Assembly (NCBI GenBank): GCA_947471035.1
Contig: CANIWJ010000024.1
Location: 1 to 41,145 of the forward strand
From: Verrucomicrobiota bacterium
GTDB taxonomy: Bacteria; Verrucomicrobiota; Verrucomicrobiia; Opitutales; Opitutaceae
Reading direction: 5' to 3'
DNA length: 41,145 nt
Part shown: positions 8,212 through 16,978 of the stretch, piece by piece
Numbering within the stretch: the stretch's first letter is position 1
How the letters are laid out: the number at the start of each line of letters is the position of its first letter
Position numbers and translations under genes: made by a program
The notes under the pieces: generated by a model
Told to the model about the DNA's origin: nothing
Seen by the model: the letters and a program-made list of their open reading frames with translations, nothing else
The model's database searches: none

Positions 8212-10880
8212 GGAGCAGCTTCAGGCTTCGGGGCGACGTGCGGCAGGTAAAGGGTGAAGACGGCGCCGCCGCCAGGGTTTTCGCCCAGCACGACTTCGCC
8301 ACCTTGGGCGGTGATGAAGCCACGAACGATGGAGAGACCCAGCCCGAGGCCGCCGGCGCGGGCGGCGTCGCCTCGCTCGAATTTCTTGAACAGGCGTTCT
8401 TTCATGGCGGTCGGCAGCCCGGGACCTCGGTCAGCGATAGTGAAGAAGGCCCGGGTGCCGCCGCGGTCCAGGCCGGCGGAAATAAAGATGGGAGTGCCGG
8501 GCGGCGTATGGTGAGCGGCGTTGATCAGGAGATTGATGAGTGCCTGTTCGGTGAGGGCGAAGTCGGCACGCACGGGGGGGAGGTCATCGGGCAGGGAGAC
8601 ATCGAGTGTATGTGCTTCGAGCGCGTCGTGGGAAACGGCGACGGCGGCGTTAACCACATCGCGCGGGTCGCACCAATCGAGCCGGGGGCGGAGGGCACCG
8701 GTTTCAAGCCGGGTCTGGTCGAGGAGATTGCCGACCAGGCGATTGAGCCGGGTGGCGGCGAGTCGCGCCTCGTGGAGAAGCTCGGCGCGGAGTTTTTCGT
8801 CAGGCGCATGACTCAAGTGCTCGATGGTGCCGGTGATGACCGCGAGGGGCGTGCGCAATTCATGGGAGACGCCATCGAGCAGGACGCGGTGAAGCTTTTC
8901 GGATTCGACGAGCAGGCGCTCGCGCTCGCGGGTGGCGTGGAGCTGGTCGGTCTCGACCATGAGGGCGATCTGGCGGGCGAAGGCTTCGAGCAGGTCGCGT
9001 TGCACCAGTGTGAAGATTTGACCGGACGCGGGAGCGAGGCCGAGCACGCCGACCGAGTGGTCATCGCGCAAGAGAGGGAGGTAAAATCCGGTGCAACCGG
9101 GCAGGGTGGTGGTGAAGCGTCCGGCGGGCTTGCGGTGCTGGTGGGCCCAGAGGGCGACGCCTTCTTCCTTGGCGTCGAGGCTGAAGGAGGCGGCGAAGTG
9201 AGGGGTAAGTTCAGCGGTGCCTTCGCCTGCGAGGAGCAGGGTGGAGTGGGCGGAGAAGAGGGTGTCGATCTGGCGCAGGGCGGCGAAGGCGCCTTCGTCG
9301 AGCGTGCGCGCCTCGGCAAGGGCGCGAGTGAGGGCGAAGAGCGCGCTGGACCGGCGTTCGCGGGCGTGTTCGTCGGAGACTCTGGCGCGGAGCCGGGCGG
9401 TGAGTTGGCCGGCAACGAGCGCGACCACGAAGTAGGTGAGAAAAAGCAGGCCGTCCTCGACCCGGCCGATGGCGAAGGTGAAGCGCGGCGGGATGAAGAG
9501 AAAATTCCACGACAAAGCCCCAAGCAAACCGGCGAGCAGGACCGGCCAACGTCCGACGCGCAGGCTGAGCAGGATAACGGCGAGCAGCTGGACCAAGCCC
9601 ACCGCGAGGTAGTAGCGACCAGGGAGGAGCAAGCCGGCCACGCAGACGCCTAGCACCACGGCGGCGGCGAGCAGGTATTCGCCCGGCGAGCTGCGGCGCA
9701 TAGGGGTAAAGTCGAGCCAGCGGGCGCGCCGGGCTCCGGGCTCGGAGGGCACGACGTAGATGTCGATGTTGCCTCCGAGCCGAATGAGGCGGTCCACCAA
9801 GCTGCCGCCCTCGATCCAGTCGAACCAGCGGGAGCTGCGCGGTTTGCCGACCACGATCTGGGTGGCGTTGTGTTCGAGCGCGGTGGCTACAAGGGCGCGG
9901 GCGATGTCGTCGGCCTCGGCAAGCACGAGCTCGGCCCCAAGTTCGCGGGCGAGGGCGAGGTTTTGGTCGAGGCGGGCCTGGGCTTCGGGGCGGAGCGGTC
10001 GGGAGCTGGCGACGTGGACGGCGAGCCAGGGTGCGCCCTGGGCGGCGGCGAGGCGGCGGGTCCAGCGCACGAGACGGGTGGAAAACGGGCTGGGGCCGAC
10101 CGCGACGAGCAGGCGTTCGCCGCTGCGCCAGACGGTGGATTTGGTGGTGCCCCGGCGCAGGCCGCGGAGCTGGCGTTCGACGCGTTCGGCGGTGTAGCGC
10201 AGGGCGATCTCGCGCAGGGCGTTGAGGTGGTCTTCGCGAAAGAAATTTTCGGCGGCGACGGCGGCGCGGGCCCCGAGGTAAACTTTTCCCTCGGCGAGGC
10301 GTTCACGCAGGTTTTGGGCAGTGAGATCGACCAGCTCCACTTCGTCGGCGAGGTCGAGGAGCGAATCGGGCACGGTTTCGTGCACCGGGGCGCCGGTGAT
10401 CTGGCGCACGGAGTCGGCGCGGGATTCGACGTGCTGGATGTTAAGCGTGGTGTAAACGTCGATACCGGCTTCGAGCAGGTCGTGGACATCCTGCCAGCGT
10501 TTGGGGTGGGCGAGGCCGGGGGCGTTGGTGTGGGCCAGCTCGTCCACCAGGGCGAGCCGGGGGCGGGCGGCGAGCACGCCGGCGAGGTCCATCTCTTGCA
10601 GCGTGGCTCCGCGATGGGCGACGGCGAGACGGGGCTGGACCGGCAAGTCCGCGATCATGGCCTCGGTCTCGGCGCGGCCATGGGTTTCAACCAGGGCGAC
10701 GAGCACGTTTACCCCCTCGGCCCGGGCGCGGCGGGCGGCGCGCAGCATGGCGTAGGTTTTACCCACGCCGGGGCACATGCCGAGAAAGACGCGCAACTGG
10801 CCACGGCGCGCGCGCGCCTCGGCCTCGCGCAGGCGGGCTAGCAAGGCGTCGGGGTCGGGGCGCGGAGCGGGGTCGCTCAT
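8208..10880 (-). CDS. kdpD: Osmosensitive K+ channel histidine kinase KdpD
   Basis: An 890-residue full-length KdpD. The N-terminal KdpD domain (about 20-230) carries Walker A GMCPGVGKT (34-42) and the LVDELAHTNAPG segment. A USP-like domain follows (about 245-375), then a four-helix DUF4118 membrane region (about 395-495), a GAF-like domain, and the kinase core with phospho-acceptor H673 in DGVSHELRTPLAV, an N-box at LINLLINAAHH and G-boxes at DRGPGLP and GLGLGLSIV. It senses K+ limitation and phosphorylates KdpE. It overlaps kdpC and kdpE by 4 bp each (ATGA), so C-D-E are translationally coupled. Confidence 0.97.
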   Translation of the reverse strand: MSDPAPRPDPDALLARLREAEARARRGQLRVFLGMCPGVGKTYAMLRAARRARAEGVNVLVALVETHGRAETEAMIADLPVQPRLAVAHRGATLQEMDLAGVLAARPRLALVDELAHTNAPGLAHPKRWQDVHDLLEAGIDVYTTLNIQHVESRADSVRQITGAPVHETVPDSLLDLADEVELVDLTAQNLRERLAEGKVYLGARAAVAAENFFREDHLNALREIALRYTAERVERQLRGLRRGTTKSTVWRSGERLLVAVGPSPFSTRLVRWTRRLAAAQGAPWLAVHVASSRPLRPEAQARLDQNLALARELGAELVLAEADDIARALVATALEHNATQIVVGKPRSSRWFDWIEGGSLVDRLIRLGGNIDIYVVPSEPGARRARWLDFTPMRRSSPGEYLLAAAVVLGVCVAGLLLPGRYYLAVGLVQLLAVILLSLRVGRWPVLLAGLLGALSWNFLFIPPRFTFAIGRVEDGLLFLTYFVVALVAGQLTARLRARVSDEHARERRSSALFALTRALAEARTLDEGAFAALRQIDTLFSAHSTLLLAGEGTAELTPHFAASFSLDAKEEGVALWAHQHRKPAGRFTTTLPGCTGFYLPLLRDDHSVGVLGLAPASGQIFTLVQRDLLEAFARQIALMVETDQLHATRERERLLVESEKLHRVLLDGVSHELRTPLAVITGTIEHLSHAPDEKLRAELLHEARLAATRLNRLVGNLLDQTRLETGALRPRLDWCDPRDVVNAAVAVSHDALEAHTLDVSLPDDLPPVRADFALTEQALINLLINAAHHTPPGTPIFISAGLDRGGTRAFFTIADRGPGLPTAMKERLFKKFERGDAARAGGLGLGLSIVRGFITAQGGEVVLGENPGGGAVFTLYLPHVAPKPEAAP

Positions 10881-11419
10881 GGCGTGCGGTCGAAGCTGTC
10901 GAGTGCGAGGTTGAGTCGGAGGACGTTCACGTAAGTGGGGCTAAGTTGACCGCCTTCGAGGTGCGCGGCAACCCAGGCTTCGGCGCGGGTGCGGGCGGCG
11001 GGAGTCCATGAGCGGGCGGTGGCGATGCGGTCAAACTGGCCGAGGGCGTCGGCAGGAGGGAGGTGGGGGTCGAGACCGCTGCCGCTGGTGGTGGCGAGAG
11101 AGGCGGATTCACCGGCGGCGATGGCGGCTTTCACGCGGTCGTTTAGCTTGGCGCTGGTCCAAGGCAGGCTGCTGGCGCCGGAGGCGACGGTGGCGTAGTC
11201 GGCGGCGGAGGGCCGCGGTTGGACGTAGCGGGGGTGAGGAGTCGTCTGGGCAAGCAAGGCGGAGCCGACCACGCGGCCGGAAGCATCGCGGGCGAGAGAA
11301 CCGTTGGCGGCGGCCGGGAACGCGGCCTGGCCGATGGCCCAGACGAGGGCGGGGTAGAGACCGCCGAGGAGGAGGGTGAGGACAGCGAGGAGACGGGCGG
11401 AGGTGAGGAAGGTTTTCAT
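10877..11419 (-). CDS. kdpC: K+-transporting ATPase subunit KdpC
   Basis: A 180-residue KdpC, a normal length. One N-terminal membrane helix (LLAVLTLLLGGLYPALVWAI, about residues 10-29) anchors a periplasmic domain with the family motifs GSGLDPHLPPADAL and VNVLRLNLALD. KdpC stabilises the KdpFABC complex and contributes to ATP affinity. It is separated from kdpB by 137 bp holding a large inverted repeat, unusual for a complex made in fixed stoichiometry, but is overlapped 4 bp with kdpD. The ATG has no Shine-Dalgarno motif. Confidence 0.95.
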   Translation of the reverse strand: MKTFLTSARLLAVLTLLLGGLYPALVWAIGQAAFPAAANGSLARDASGRVVGSALLAQTTPHPRYVQPRPSAADYATVASGASSLPWTSAKLNDRVKAAIAAGESASLATTSGSGLDPHLPPADALGQFDRIATARSWTPAARTRAEAWVAAHLEGGQLSPTYVNVLRLNLALDSFDRTP

Positions 11420-11437
11420 AAGTGGGATTCGGAAAAA

Positions 11438-11547
11438 TTACACAGAGGGCACTAGAGGAGGCACAGAGGTCACAGAGTTAGGAAGCATACCGGGTAAGGG
11501 GATTTAGCTCGGTGCACTCTGGGTTATCTCTCGTGCCCTCTGTGTAA
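11438..11547. repeat. Inverted repeat built on CACAGAG units, between kdpB and kdpC
   Basis: The left arm TTACACAGAGGGCACTAGAG (11438-11457) is complementary to CTCTCGTGCCCTCTGTGTAA (11528-11547) at 19 of 20 positions. Further in, the left side repeats CACAGAGG and CACAGAGT and the right side has CACTCTGGGTTAT, giving weaker pairing. The kdpB-kdpC mRNA could form a long stem around a loop of about 70 nt. There is no U-tract, so a plain terminator is unlikely. It fills nearly the whole 137-bp intercistronic gap. Confidence 0.8.
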
Positions 11548-11556
11548 CTGGTTTGG

Positions 11557-13659
11557 TTAGACGAGGCCGAGAGAGGTGAGGGCGAGGTCGATGAGTTTGA
11601 TGCCGAGGAAGGGCGCGACGATGCCGCCGACGCCGTAGATGAGCAGATTACGCCGGAGGAGGGCGGAGGCGCTGTCGGCCCGGCTGGCCACACCGCGCAG
11701 GGCGAGAGGAACGAGAGCGACGATGATGAGGGCGTTGAAAATGACCGAGCTCAGGATGGCGCTTTGCGGCGAGGCCAGGCCCATGATGTTGAGGGCGGCA
11801 AGCGGACCGGATGTCGCACCGGAAGCGGCATAGAGGCCGACGAAGATGGCGGGGATGATGGCGAAGTATTTGGCGATGTCGTTGGCGAGCGAGAAGGTGG
11901 TGAGTGCACCGCGGGTGATGAGGAGCTGTTTACCGATCTCGACGATCTCGATGAGTTTGGTCGGGTTGCTGTCGAGATCGACCATGTTGCCGGCCTCGCG
12001 GGCGGCCTGGGTGCCGGTATTCATGGCGACGCCGACGTCGGCCTGGGCGAGGGCGGGGGCGTCGTTGGTGCCGTCGCCGGTCATGGCGACGAGATGGCCG
12101 AGGGCTTGTTCGTCGCGGATGCGTTGCAGTTTCATCTCGGGCGTGGCCTGGGCGAGGAAATCGTCCACGCCAGCCTCGGCGGCGATGGCGGCGGCGGTGA
12201 GGGGGTTGTCGCCGGTGATCATGACGGTGCGTATGCCCATGCGACGCAGTTCGGAGAAGCGTTCGCGGATGCCGCCTTTGACTACGTCCTTGAGGTAAAT
12301 GACGCCGAGCGCGCGGCCGGTTTCGGCGACGACGAGCGGGGTGCCACCAGCGCGGGAAACGCGATCCACCTCGGTTCCGACTTCGGCGGGATAACGCGCG
12401 CCTTGGGCCTCGATCCAGGCGCGGACGCTGGAGGCGGCACCCTTGCGGACGGCGCGGGCGGGCGTAGTGGCGTTGGCGGCGACATTAACACCGCTCATGC
12501 GGGTCTGGGCGGCGAACGGAACGAAGGTGGCGTGGGGGTCGGCGACTTCGCGTTCGCGGAGGGCGAATTTGTCTTTGGCGAGCACAACGATGCTGCGGCC
12601 TTCGGGGGTTTCGTCCGCGAGGGAGGCTAGTTGTGCGGCTTGGGCGAGTTCAAGCGCGGTTACGCCGGGGGCGGGAATAAACTCGACGGCCTGGCGGTTG
12701 CCCAGGGTGATGGTGCCGGTCTTGTCGAGAAGGAGTACGTCGATGTCGCCGGCGGCCTCGACGGCGCGGCCGGAGGTGGCGATGACGTTGCGCCGCACGA
12801 GACGGTCGATGCCGCTGATCCCGATGGCGCTGAGCAGGCCGCCGATGGTGGTGGGGATGAGGCAAACAAAGAGCGACACAAGCACCGGCAGGGAGGTGTC
12901 CACCGCGCCGGGTTGTCCGGCCTGAAGCTCGGAAAACCGGGCAAAGGCGGGTAGGGTGGCGACGACGCCGAGGAAGACGGCGGTAAGGGCGAAGAGCAGA
13001 ATGCCGAGGGCGATCTCGTTGGGCGTGCGTTGGCGTGAAGCGCCCTCGACCAGCCCGATCATGCGGTCGATGAAACCGCCGCCGGGCTCGACCGAGACGC
13101 GCACCACGATGCGGTCGCTCAGAACGCGGGTGCCGCCGGTGACGGCGCTGCGGTCGCCGCCGCTCTCGCGCACGACGGGGGCGGATTCGCCGGTGATGGC
13201 GGATTCGTCCACGCTGGCGATACCGTCGATCACCTCGCCATCGGCGGCGATGAGGTCGCCGGTTTCGCAAACGAAGAGGTCGCCCTTGCGCAGGTCGGGG
13301 GCGGCCACGCGTTCCTCGGGGGCACCGGGTGTGGCGGAGCGCACGCGGCGGGCGAAGGTTTGGGAGCGGGTGCGCTTGAGGGCGTCGGCTTGGGCTTTGC
13401 CACGGCCCTCGGCCATGGCTTCGGCGAAGTTGGCGAAGAGCACGGTGAACCAGAGCCATAGGGTGATCTGAACGGTGAAGCCGCTGGCGTGGCCGGCGAG
13501 GATGTCGCGCAATAGGACGATGGTGACCGCGAGCGCGCCGAGAGCGGTGACAAAAATGACTGGATTGCGCCAGAGGTCGCGGGGATGGAGCTTGCGCAGG
13601 GCGTCGATGCTAGCGCGACGAATGAGGGCGGAGTTCCAGGCGGAAGTGGAAGATTTCAT
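11557..13659 (-). CDS. kdpB: K+-transporting P-type ATPase subunit KdpB
   Basis: A 700-residue KdpB, slightly longer than the roughly 680 typical of the family. It has the actuator motif ITGESAPV, the phosphorylation motif DKTGTIT with D312, the hinge [18 protein letters not shown], and [22 protein letters not shown], a KdpB hallmark. It hydrolyses ATP to drive K+ uptake through KdpA. The extra length is mostly N-terminal ([22 protein letters not shown]). It lies 127 bp downstream of kdpA and 137 bp upstream of kdpC, both gaps holding repeats. All catalytic motifs are intact. Confidence 0.97.
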   Translation of the reverse strand: MKSSTSAWNSALIRRASIDALRKLHPRDLWRNPVIFVTALGALAVTIVLLRDILAGHASGFTVQITLWLWFTVLFANFAEAMAEGRGKAQADALKRTRSQTFARRVRSATPGAPEERVAAPDLRKGDLFVCETGDLIAADGEVIDGIASVDESAITGESAPVVRESGGDRSAVTGGTRVLSDRIVVRVSVEPGGGFIDRMIGLVEGASRQRTPNEIALGILLFALTAVFLGVVATLPAFARFSELQAGQPGAVDTSLPVLVSLFVCLIPTTIGGLLSAIGISGIDRLVRRNVIATSGRAVEAAGDIDVLLLDKTGTITLGNRQAVEFIPAPGVTALELAQAAQLASLADETPEGRSIVVLAKDKFALREREVADPHATFVPFAAQTRMSGVNVAANATTPARAVRKGAASSVRAWIEAQGARYPAEVGTEVDRVSRAGGTPLVVAETGRALGVIYLKDVVKGGIRERFSELRRMGIRTVMITGDNPLTAAAIAAEAGVDDFLAQATPEMKLQRIRDEQALGHLVAMTGDGTNDAPALAQADVGVAMNTGTQAAREAGNMVDLDSNPTKLIEIVEIGKQLLITRGALTTFSLANDIAKYFAIIPAIFVGLYAASGATSGPLAALNIMGLASPQSAILSSVIFNALIIVALVPLALRGVASRADSASALLRRNLLIYGVGGIVAPFLGIKLIDLALTSLGLV

Positions 13660-13706
13660 GGAGGTTGGAGCAGAGCGCGAGAGAGGTGCGGTGGTTAATC
13701 AGCCAA

Positions 13707-13725
13707 AGTAACCCAATAGGTTACT
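13707..13725. repeat. 19-bp palindrome, copy 2 (between kdpA and kdpB)
   Basis: AGTAACCCAATAGGTTACT, same arms as copies 1 and 3, spacer CAATA. It lies 61 bp after the kdpA stop and 47 bp before the kdpB start, inside the kdp operon gap (13660-13786). The rest of this gap shows no gene. Confidence 0.85.
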
Positions 13726-13786
13726 TGGTGTCGGAGGCAGCGGAGCGAGGTTTGCGAGGGGGCGATGGACGGGGGGGCGGGGGGCT

Positions 13787-15472
13787 TTAGAAGGTCCGGC
13801 CGGCGGCGAGCAGCAGGTGCTCCAGCACGGGGCCGAGGGTCAGGGCGGGGAAATAAGTGAGGCCGGCGACGATCAGAATCACGGCCGCTAGCAGGCCGGC
13901 GAAGAGCGGGCGGTCGGTGGGGAAGGTGCCGGCCGAGGCGGGCATGGTTTTCTTGGCCGCGACGCCTCCGGCCAAGGCGAGCACGGGTAGAATAACGCCG
14001 AAGCGGCCGAGGAACATGGCGAGCGCGCCGCCCCAAGTGTAGAGGTCGCCAGTGGCGGTGAGGCTGCCGAAGGCGGAGCCGTTGTTGTTGGCCATGGAGC
14101 CCCAGGCGTAGAGGATTTCGGATACGGCGTGGGGGCCGGCGGTCCCGGCGGCGGCGCGACCGGCTTCGGTCAGGAAGGATGCGGCGCAACCGAGCAGCAC
14201 AACTGCGCAGGGGAGGAGCACGGCTACGGCGGCGAGACGGACCTCGCGGGCCTCGATCTTTTTACCGAGGTATTCGGGGGTGCGGCCGACCATCAAACCG
14301 GCGAGGAAGACGGCCAGCACGATCATCATGACCATGCCGTAAAGGCCGGAACCGATGCCACCGAAGATGATCTCGCCGAGAAGAATATTGAGGATGGTCA
14401 GGCCGCCGCCGAGCGGGGATAGCGAGCCGTGCATGGCGTTGACCGAGCCGTTGGAGGCGACGGTGGTGGCCTGGGCCCAGAGCACGCTGGCAGTGACGCC
14501 AAAGCGGGTTTCCTTGCCTTCAAGGGCGAGGGTGGTCGCGCCGGGGGAGGCGTATTCGGCGTAGAGGGCTAGGCCGAGCGCACCGACAAAAAAGGCGAAC
14601 ATGACGGCAAAGACGACCCAGGCGTGGCGGCGTGCGCCGACGAGGCGGCCGTAGGCATCGACGCAGGCGGCGGGCAGGAGGAGGAGGGCGAGGGTTTGCA
14701 GGAAGTTGGAGAGCGGGGTGGGGTTCTCGAAGGGGTGGGCGGAGTTTACGCCGAAGAAGCCGCCGCCGTTGGTGCCGAGTTGTTTGATCGCAATCTGCGA
14801 GGCGGCGGGTCCGCCGGGGATGAGTTGTTCGGTGCCGGCCAAAGTGGTGGCGGATGCGTAGGGGGTGAAGTTCATCACCACGCCTTGGGCGACGAGCACG
14901 ATGGCGAAGAAGACGGAAAGGGGCAGCAGGACGTAGAGCGTGCTGCGGGTGAGATCGGCCCAGAAGTTGCCCAAGGTGGTGCTTTGGCGTCGGGCGAAGC
15001 CACGGGCGAGGGCGGCCAGAACGGCCAGGCCGGTGGCGGCGCTGAGGAAGTTTTGCACCCCGAGGCCGGCCATTTGGGTGAGGTAGCTGAGCGAGGATTC
15101 GCCGGAGTAGGCCTGCCAGTTGGTGTTGGTGAGGAAGGAGACGGCGGTGTTGACCGCGACGCCGAGGGGCACGGCGGGGAAGTTCTGCGGATTTAGCGGA
15201 AGGGCGGCTTGGGCAAGTTGAAGAACGAGGATGAGGGCACCGCCGAGCAGGTTGAAGACGAGCAGACCCAGGGCGTAGGCGCGCCAGGACATCTCGGTTT
15301 CGGCGTTGATGCCGGACACTCGGTAAAGGGCTTTTTCCAGCGGACGCAGCCAGCGCAGGCCGTAGGGGATGTTGCCGTCGAGCACACGGGCGAGGAGATT
15401 GCCGAGGAGCGGCGTGGCGACGAGCAAGGCGACGAAGAAGAGCCCGAGCAGGGCGAAGTCATGGGTTTCCAT
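13787..15472 (-). CDS. kdpA: K+-transporting ATPase K+-binding subunit KdpA
   Basis: A 561-residue KdpA (family about 557). It is a polytopic membrane protein with the four selectivity-filter regions visible in part: VSFLTNTNWQAYSGES, LGTNGGGFFGVNSAHPFENP, SNGSVNAMHGSLSPLGGG and ANNNGSAFGSL. It forms the K+-selective channel subunit of the Kdp pump. The ATG at 15472 has no Shine-Dalgarno motif. No KdpF-like small hydrophobic frame is seen between it and fabF; kdpF may be absent or elsewhere. Upstream lie three CTTAAC(G/T) direct repeats that could be KdpE sites. It is the first gene of kdpA-B-C-D-E. Confidence 0.97.
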   Translation of the reverse strand: METHDFALLGLFFVALLVATPLLGNLLARVLDGNIPYGLRWLRPLEKALYRVSGINAETEMSWRAYALGLLVFNLLGGALILVLQLAQAALPLNPQNFPAVPLGVAVNTAVSFLTNTNWQAYSGESSLSYLTQMAGLGVQNFLSAATGLAVLAALARGFARRQSTTLGNFWADLTRSTLYVLLPLSVFFAIVLVAQGVVMNFTPYASATTLAGTEQLIPGGPAASQIAIKQLGTNGGGFFGVNSAHPFENPTPLSNFLQTLALLLLPAACVDAYGRLVGARRHAWVVFAVMFAFFVGALGLALYAEYASPGATTLALEGKETRFGVTASVLWAQATTVASNGSVNAMHGSLSPLGGGLTILNILLGEIIFGGIGSGLYGMVMMIVLAVFLAGLMVGRTPEYLGKKIEAREVRLAAVAVLLPCAVVLLGCAASFLTEAGRAAAGTAGPHAVSEILYAWGSMANNNGSAFGSLTATGDLYTWGGALAMFLGRFGVILPVLALAGGVAAKKTMPASAGTFPTDRPLFAGLLAAVILIVAGLTYFPALTLGPVLEHLLLAAGRTF

Positions 15473-15507
15473 GCGCCGAGCCTACGCGAAAGGGGGTCGA
15501 GGGGGTT

Positions 15508-15546
15508 AGTTAAGCTGGGCTGCGGGGGCGTTAAGATTTCGTTAAG
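15508..15546 (-). promoter_or_regulatory. Candidate KdpE-binding direct repeats upstream of kdpA
   Basis: On the minus strand CTTAACG occurs at 15546-15540 and 15535-15529, and CTTAACT at 15514-15508. Start-to-start spacings are 11 and 21 bp, about one and two helical turns, so all three face the same side. OmpR/KdpE-type regulators bind such direct repeats. The nearest copy ends 36 bp before the kdpA ATG. This is inference from spacing and context; the motif was not compared with a KdpE matrix. Confidence 0.5.
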
Positions 15547-15635
15547 ACTGTCTTCGGGGCGAAAATCGGTCGTTGAGGCGACGGACGGGGAAGTTCACGG
15601 TTTTCGGTTTTCTCAAACCCTATCGTTTTAAAATC

Positions 15636-16961
15636 ATGATCAACCAGCCTGCAGCTCAGCGTCGTCGTGTCGTGGTAACCGGTCTTGGCGCGGTGACTCC
15701 GCTCGGACTCACGGCCGCCGCCACTTGGGATGGCCTGCGCAACGGGCGATCGGGTATCACGGCCTTGACGCGGTTCGACGCCACGCTGTGCACGGCGAAA
15801 ATCGCGGGCGAGGTGCGGGGCTTCGAGCCCACCGCGCCGCTGCCTGCGCCGCTGCGGCCCCGGGGGGCGGCGGGAGAGGCGTTGACCAGCGCGTTTACGC
15901 CTAAGGATGCGAAGAAATTCGGCCGTTTCACCCACCTCGGTGCGGCGGCGGCGATCGAGGCTTATGCGGACTCGGGGCTGGATGCGTTGCGCGATAAAAT
16001 CGATGCGACCCGCATGGGCGTGAACCTCGGGGTCGGCCTGGGCGGTTTGCCGGAAATCGAGGCGATGCAGGAGACGTTTAAGTCGGGTGGGTTTCGCAAA
16101 ATCTCGCCGTTTTTCATCATTCAAATCGCGCCCAACTTGCTGGCGGGGCAGGTGAGTCTGGCGCTGAATTTGCAGGGGCCGAACTACGCGGTGGCGTCGG
16201 CTTGCGCGACGAGCGGACACTCGTTGGGCGAGGCGGCGGCGTTGATCGCGCGCGGTCAGGCCGATGTGATGGTGGCGGGCGGGGCGGAGAGCACGGTGAC
16301 GCCGCTGGCGGTGGGCGCGTTTGCCCAGATGAAGGCGCTCTCGACCCGCAATGATGCGCCCGAAGCGGCGTCGCGGCCCTACGATGCGAACCGCGACGGC
16401 TTCGTGTTGAGCGAAGGGGCGGTGGTGTTTGTGTTGGAGGAGCGCGAGCATGCGCTGGCGCGCGGGGCGAAGATTTACGCGGAGCTGGCGGGTTACGGAG
16501 CCTCGGCGGATGCGTTTCACTTGTCCTCGCTCGCTCCGGGCGCGGAGGGGTCGGCGCGGGCGATGCGGTCGGCGCTGGCTGATGCGGGCCTGGCGGCGAC
16601 GGCGATTGATTACGTGTCGGCCCACGCGACCTCGACGCCCGGTGGCGACGGCGAGGAGGCGACGGCGATCGCGACGGTGTTTGCCGAGAACAAGGCTTCG
16701 CTCAACGTGAGCGGGGTGAAGTCAATGACCGGGCATTTGCTGGGCGCGGCGGGCTCGATGGGCGCATTTGCGGCGGTGATGGCGATTCGTGAAGGGGTGG
16801 TGCCGCCGACGATCAATTTGACCAACCTCGATCCAGTGATCGCGGCGCTGGGCTTGAACGTGACGCCGAACGTGGCGGTGCAGAAACCGGTGCGCGCGGC
16901 GCTGGCCAACAGCTTCGGTTTCGGCGGCACGAACTGCTCGCTGGTGTTTGCGGCCGCATAA
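15636..16961 (+). CDS. fabF: Beta-ketoacyl-ACP synthase II
   Basis: A 441-residue condensing enzyme. The Cys-His-His triad is present: C190 in ASACATSGH, H330 in SAHATSTPGGD and H367 in KSMTGHLLGAAG. The C-terminus has the NSFGFGGTN motif. It elongates acyl-ACP with malonyl-ACP in fatty-acid synthesis. The ATG at 15636 starts MINQPAAQRRRVVVTGLGAVTP; a TTG further upstream would only add non-family residues. About 25 extra residues (near 60-95, around APLPAPLRPRGAAGEAL) shift the triad later than in E. coli FabF (C163). It is divergent from kdpA and followed after 17 bp by the DUF2238 gene. Confidence 0.94.
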   Translation: MINQPAAQRRRVVVTGLGAVTPLGLTAAATWDGLRNGRSGITALTRFDATLCTAKIAGEVRGFEPTAPLPAPLRPRGAAGEALTSAFTPKDAKKFGRFTHLGAAAAIEAYADSGLDALRDKIDATRMGVNLGVGLGGLPEIEAMQETFKSGGFRKISPFFIIQIAPNLLAGQVSLALNLQGPNYAVASACATSGHSLGEAAALIARGQADVMVAGGAESTVTPLAVGAFAQMKALSTRNDAPEAASRPYDANRDGFVLSEGAVVFVLEEREHALARGAKIYAELAGYGASADAFHLSSLAPGAEGSARAMRSALADAGLAATAIDYVSAHATSTPGGDGEEATAIATVFAENKASLNVSGVKSMTGHLLGAAGSMGAFAAVMAIREGVVPPTINLTNLDPVIAALGLNVTPNVAVQKPVRAALANSFGFGGTNCSLVFAAA

Positions 16962-16978
16962 GATACTCCGTTTAAAGA

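Noticed and set aside
8202-10841. Long plus-strand frames opposite kdpD (483 and 323 residues) and similar ones opposite kdpA, kdpB and rnr
   Set aside because: Gly/Ala/Glu-rich shadow translations of clearly identified minus-strand genes, with no independent motif.
15473-15635. kdpF upstream of kdpA
   Set aside because: No short hydrophobic frame with a start codon lies on the minus strand between fabF and kdpA.
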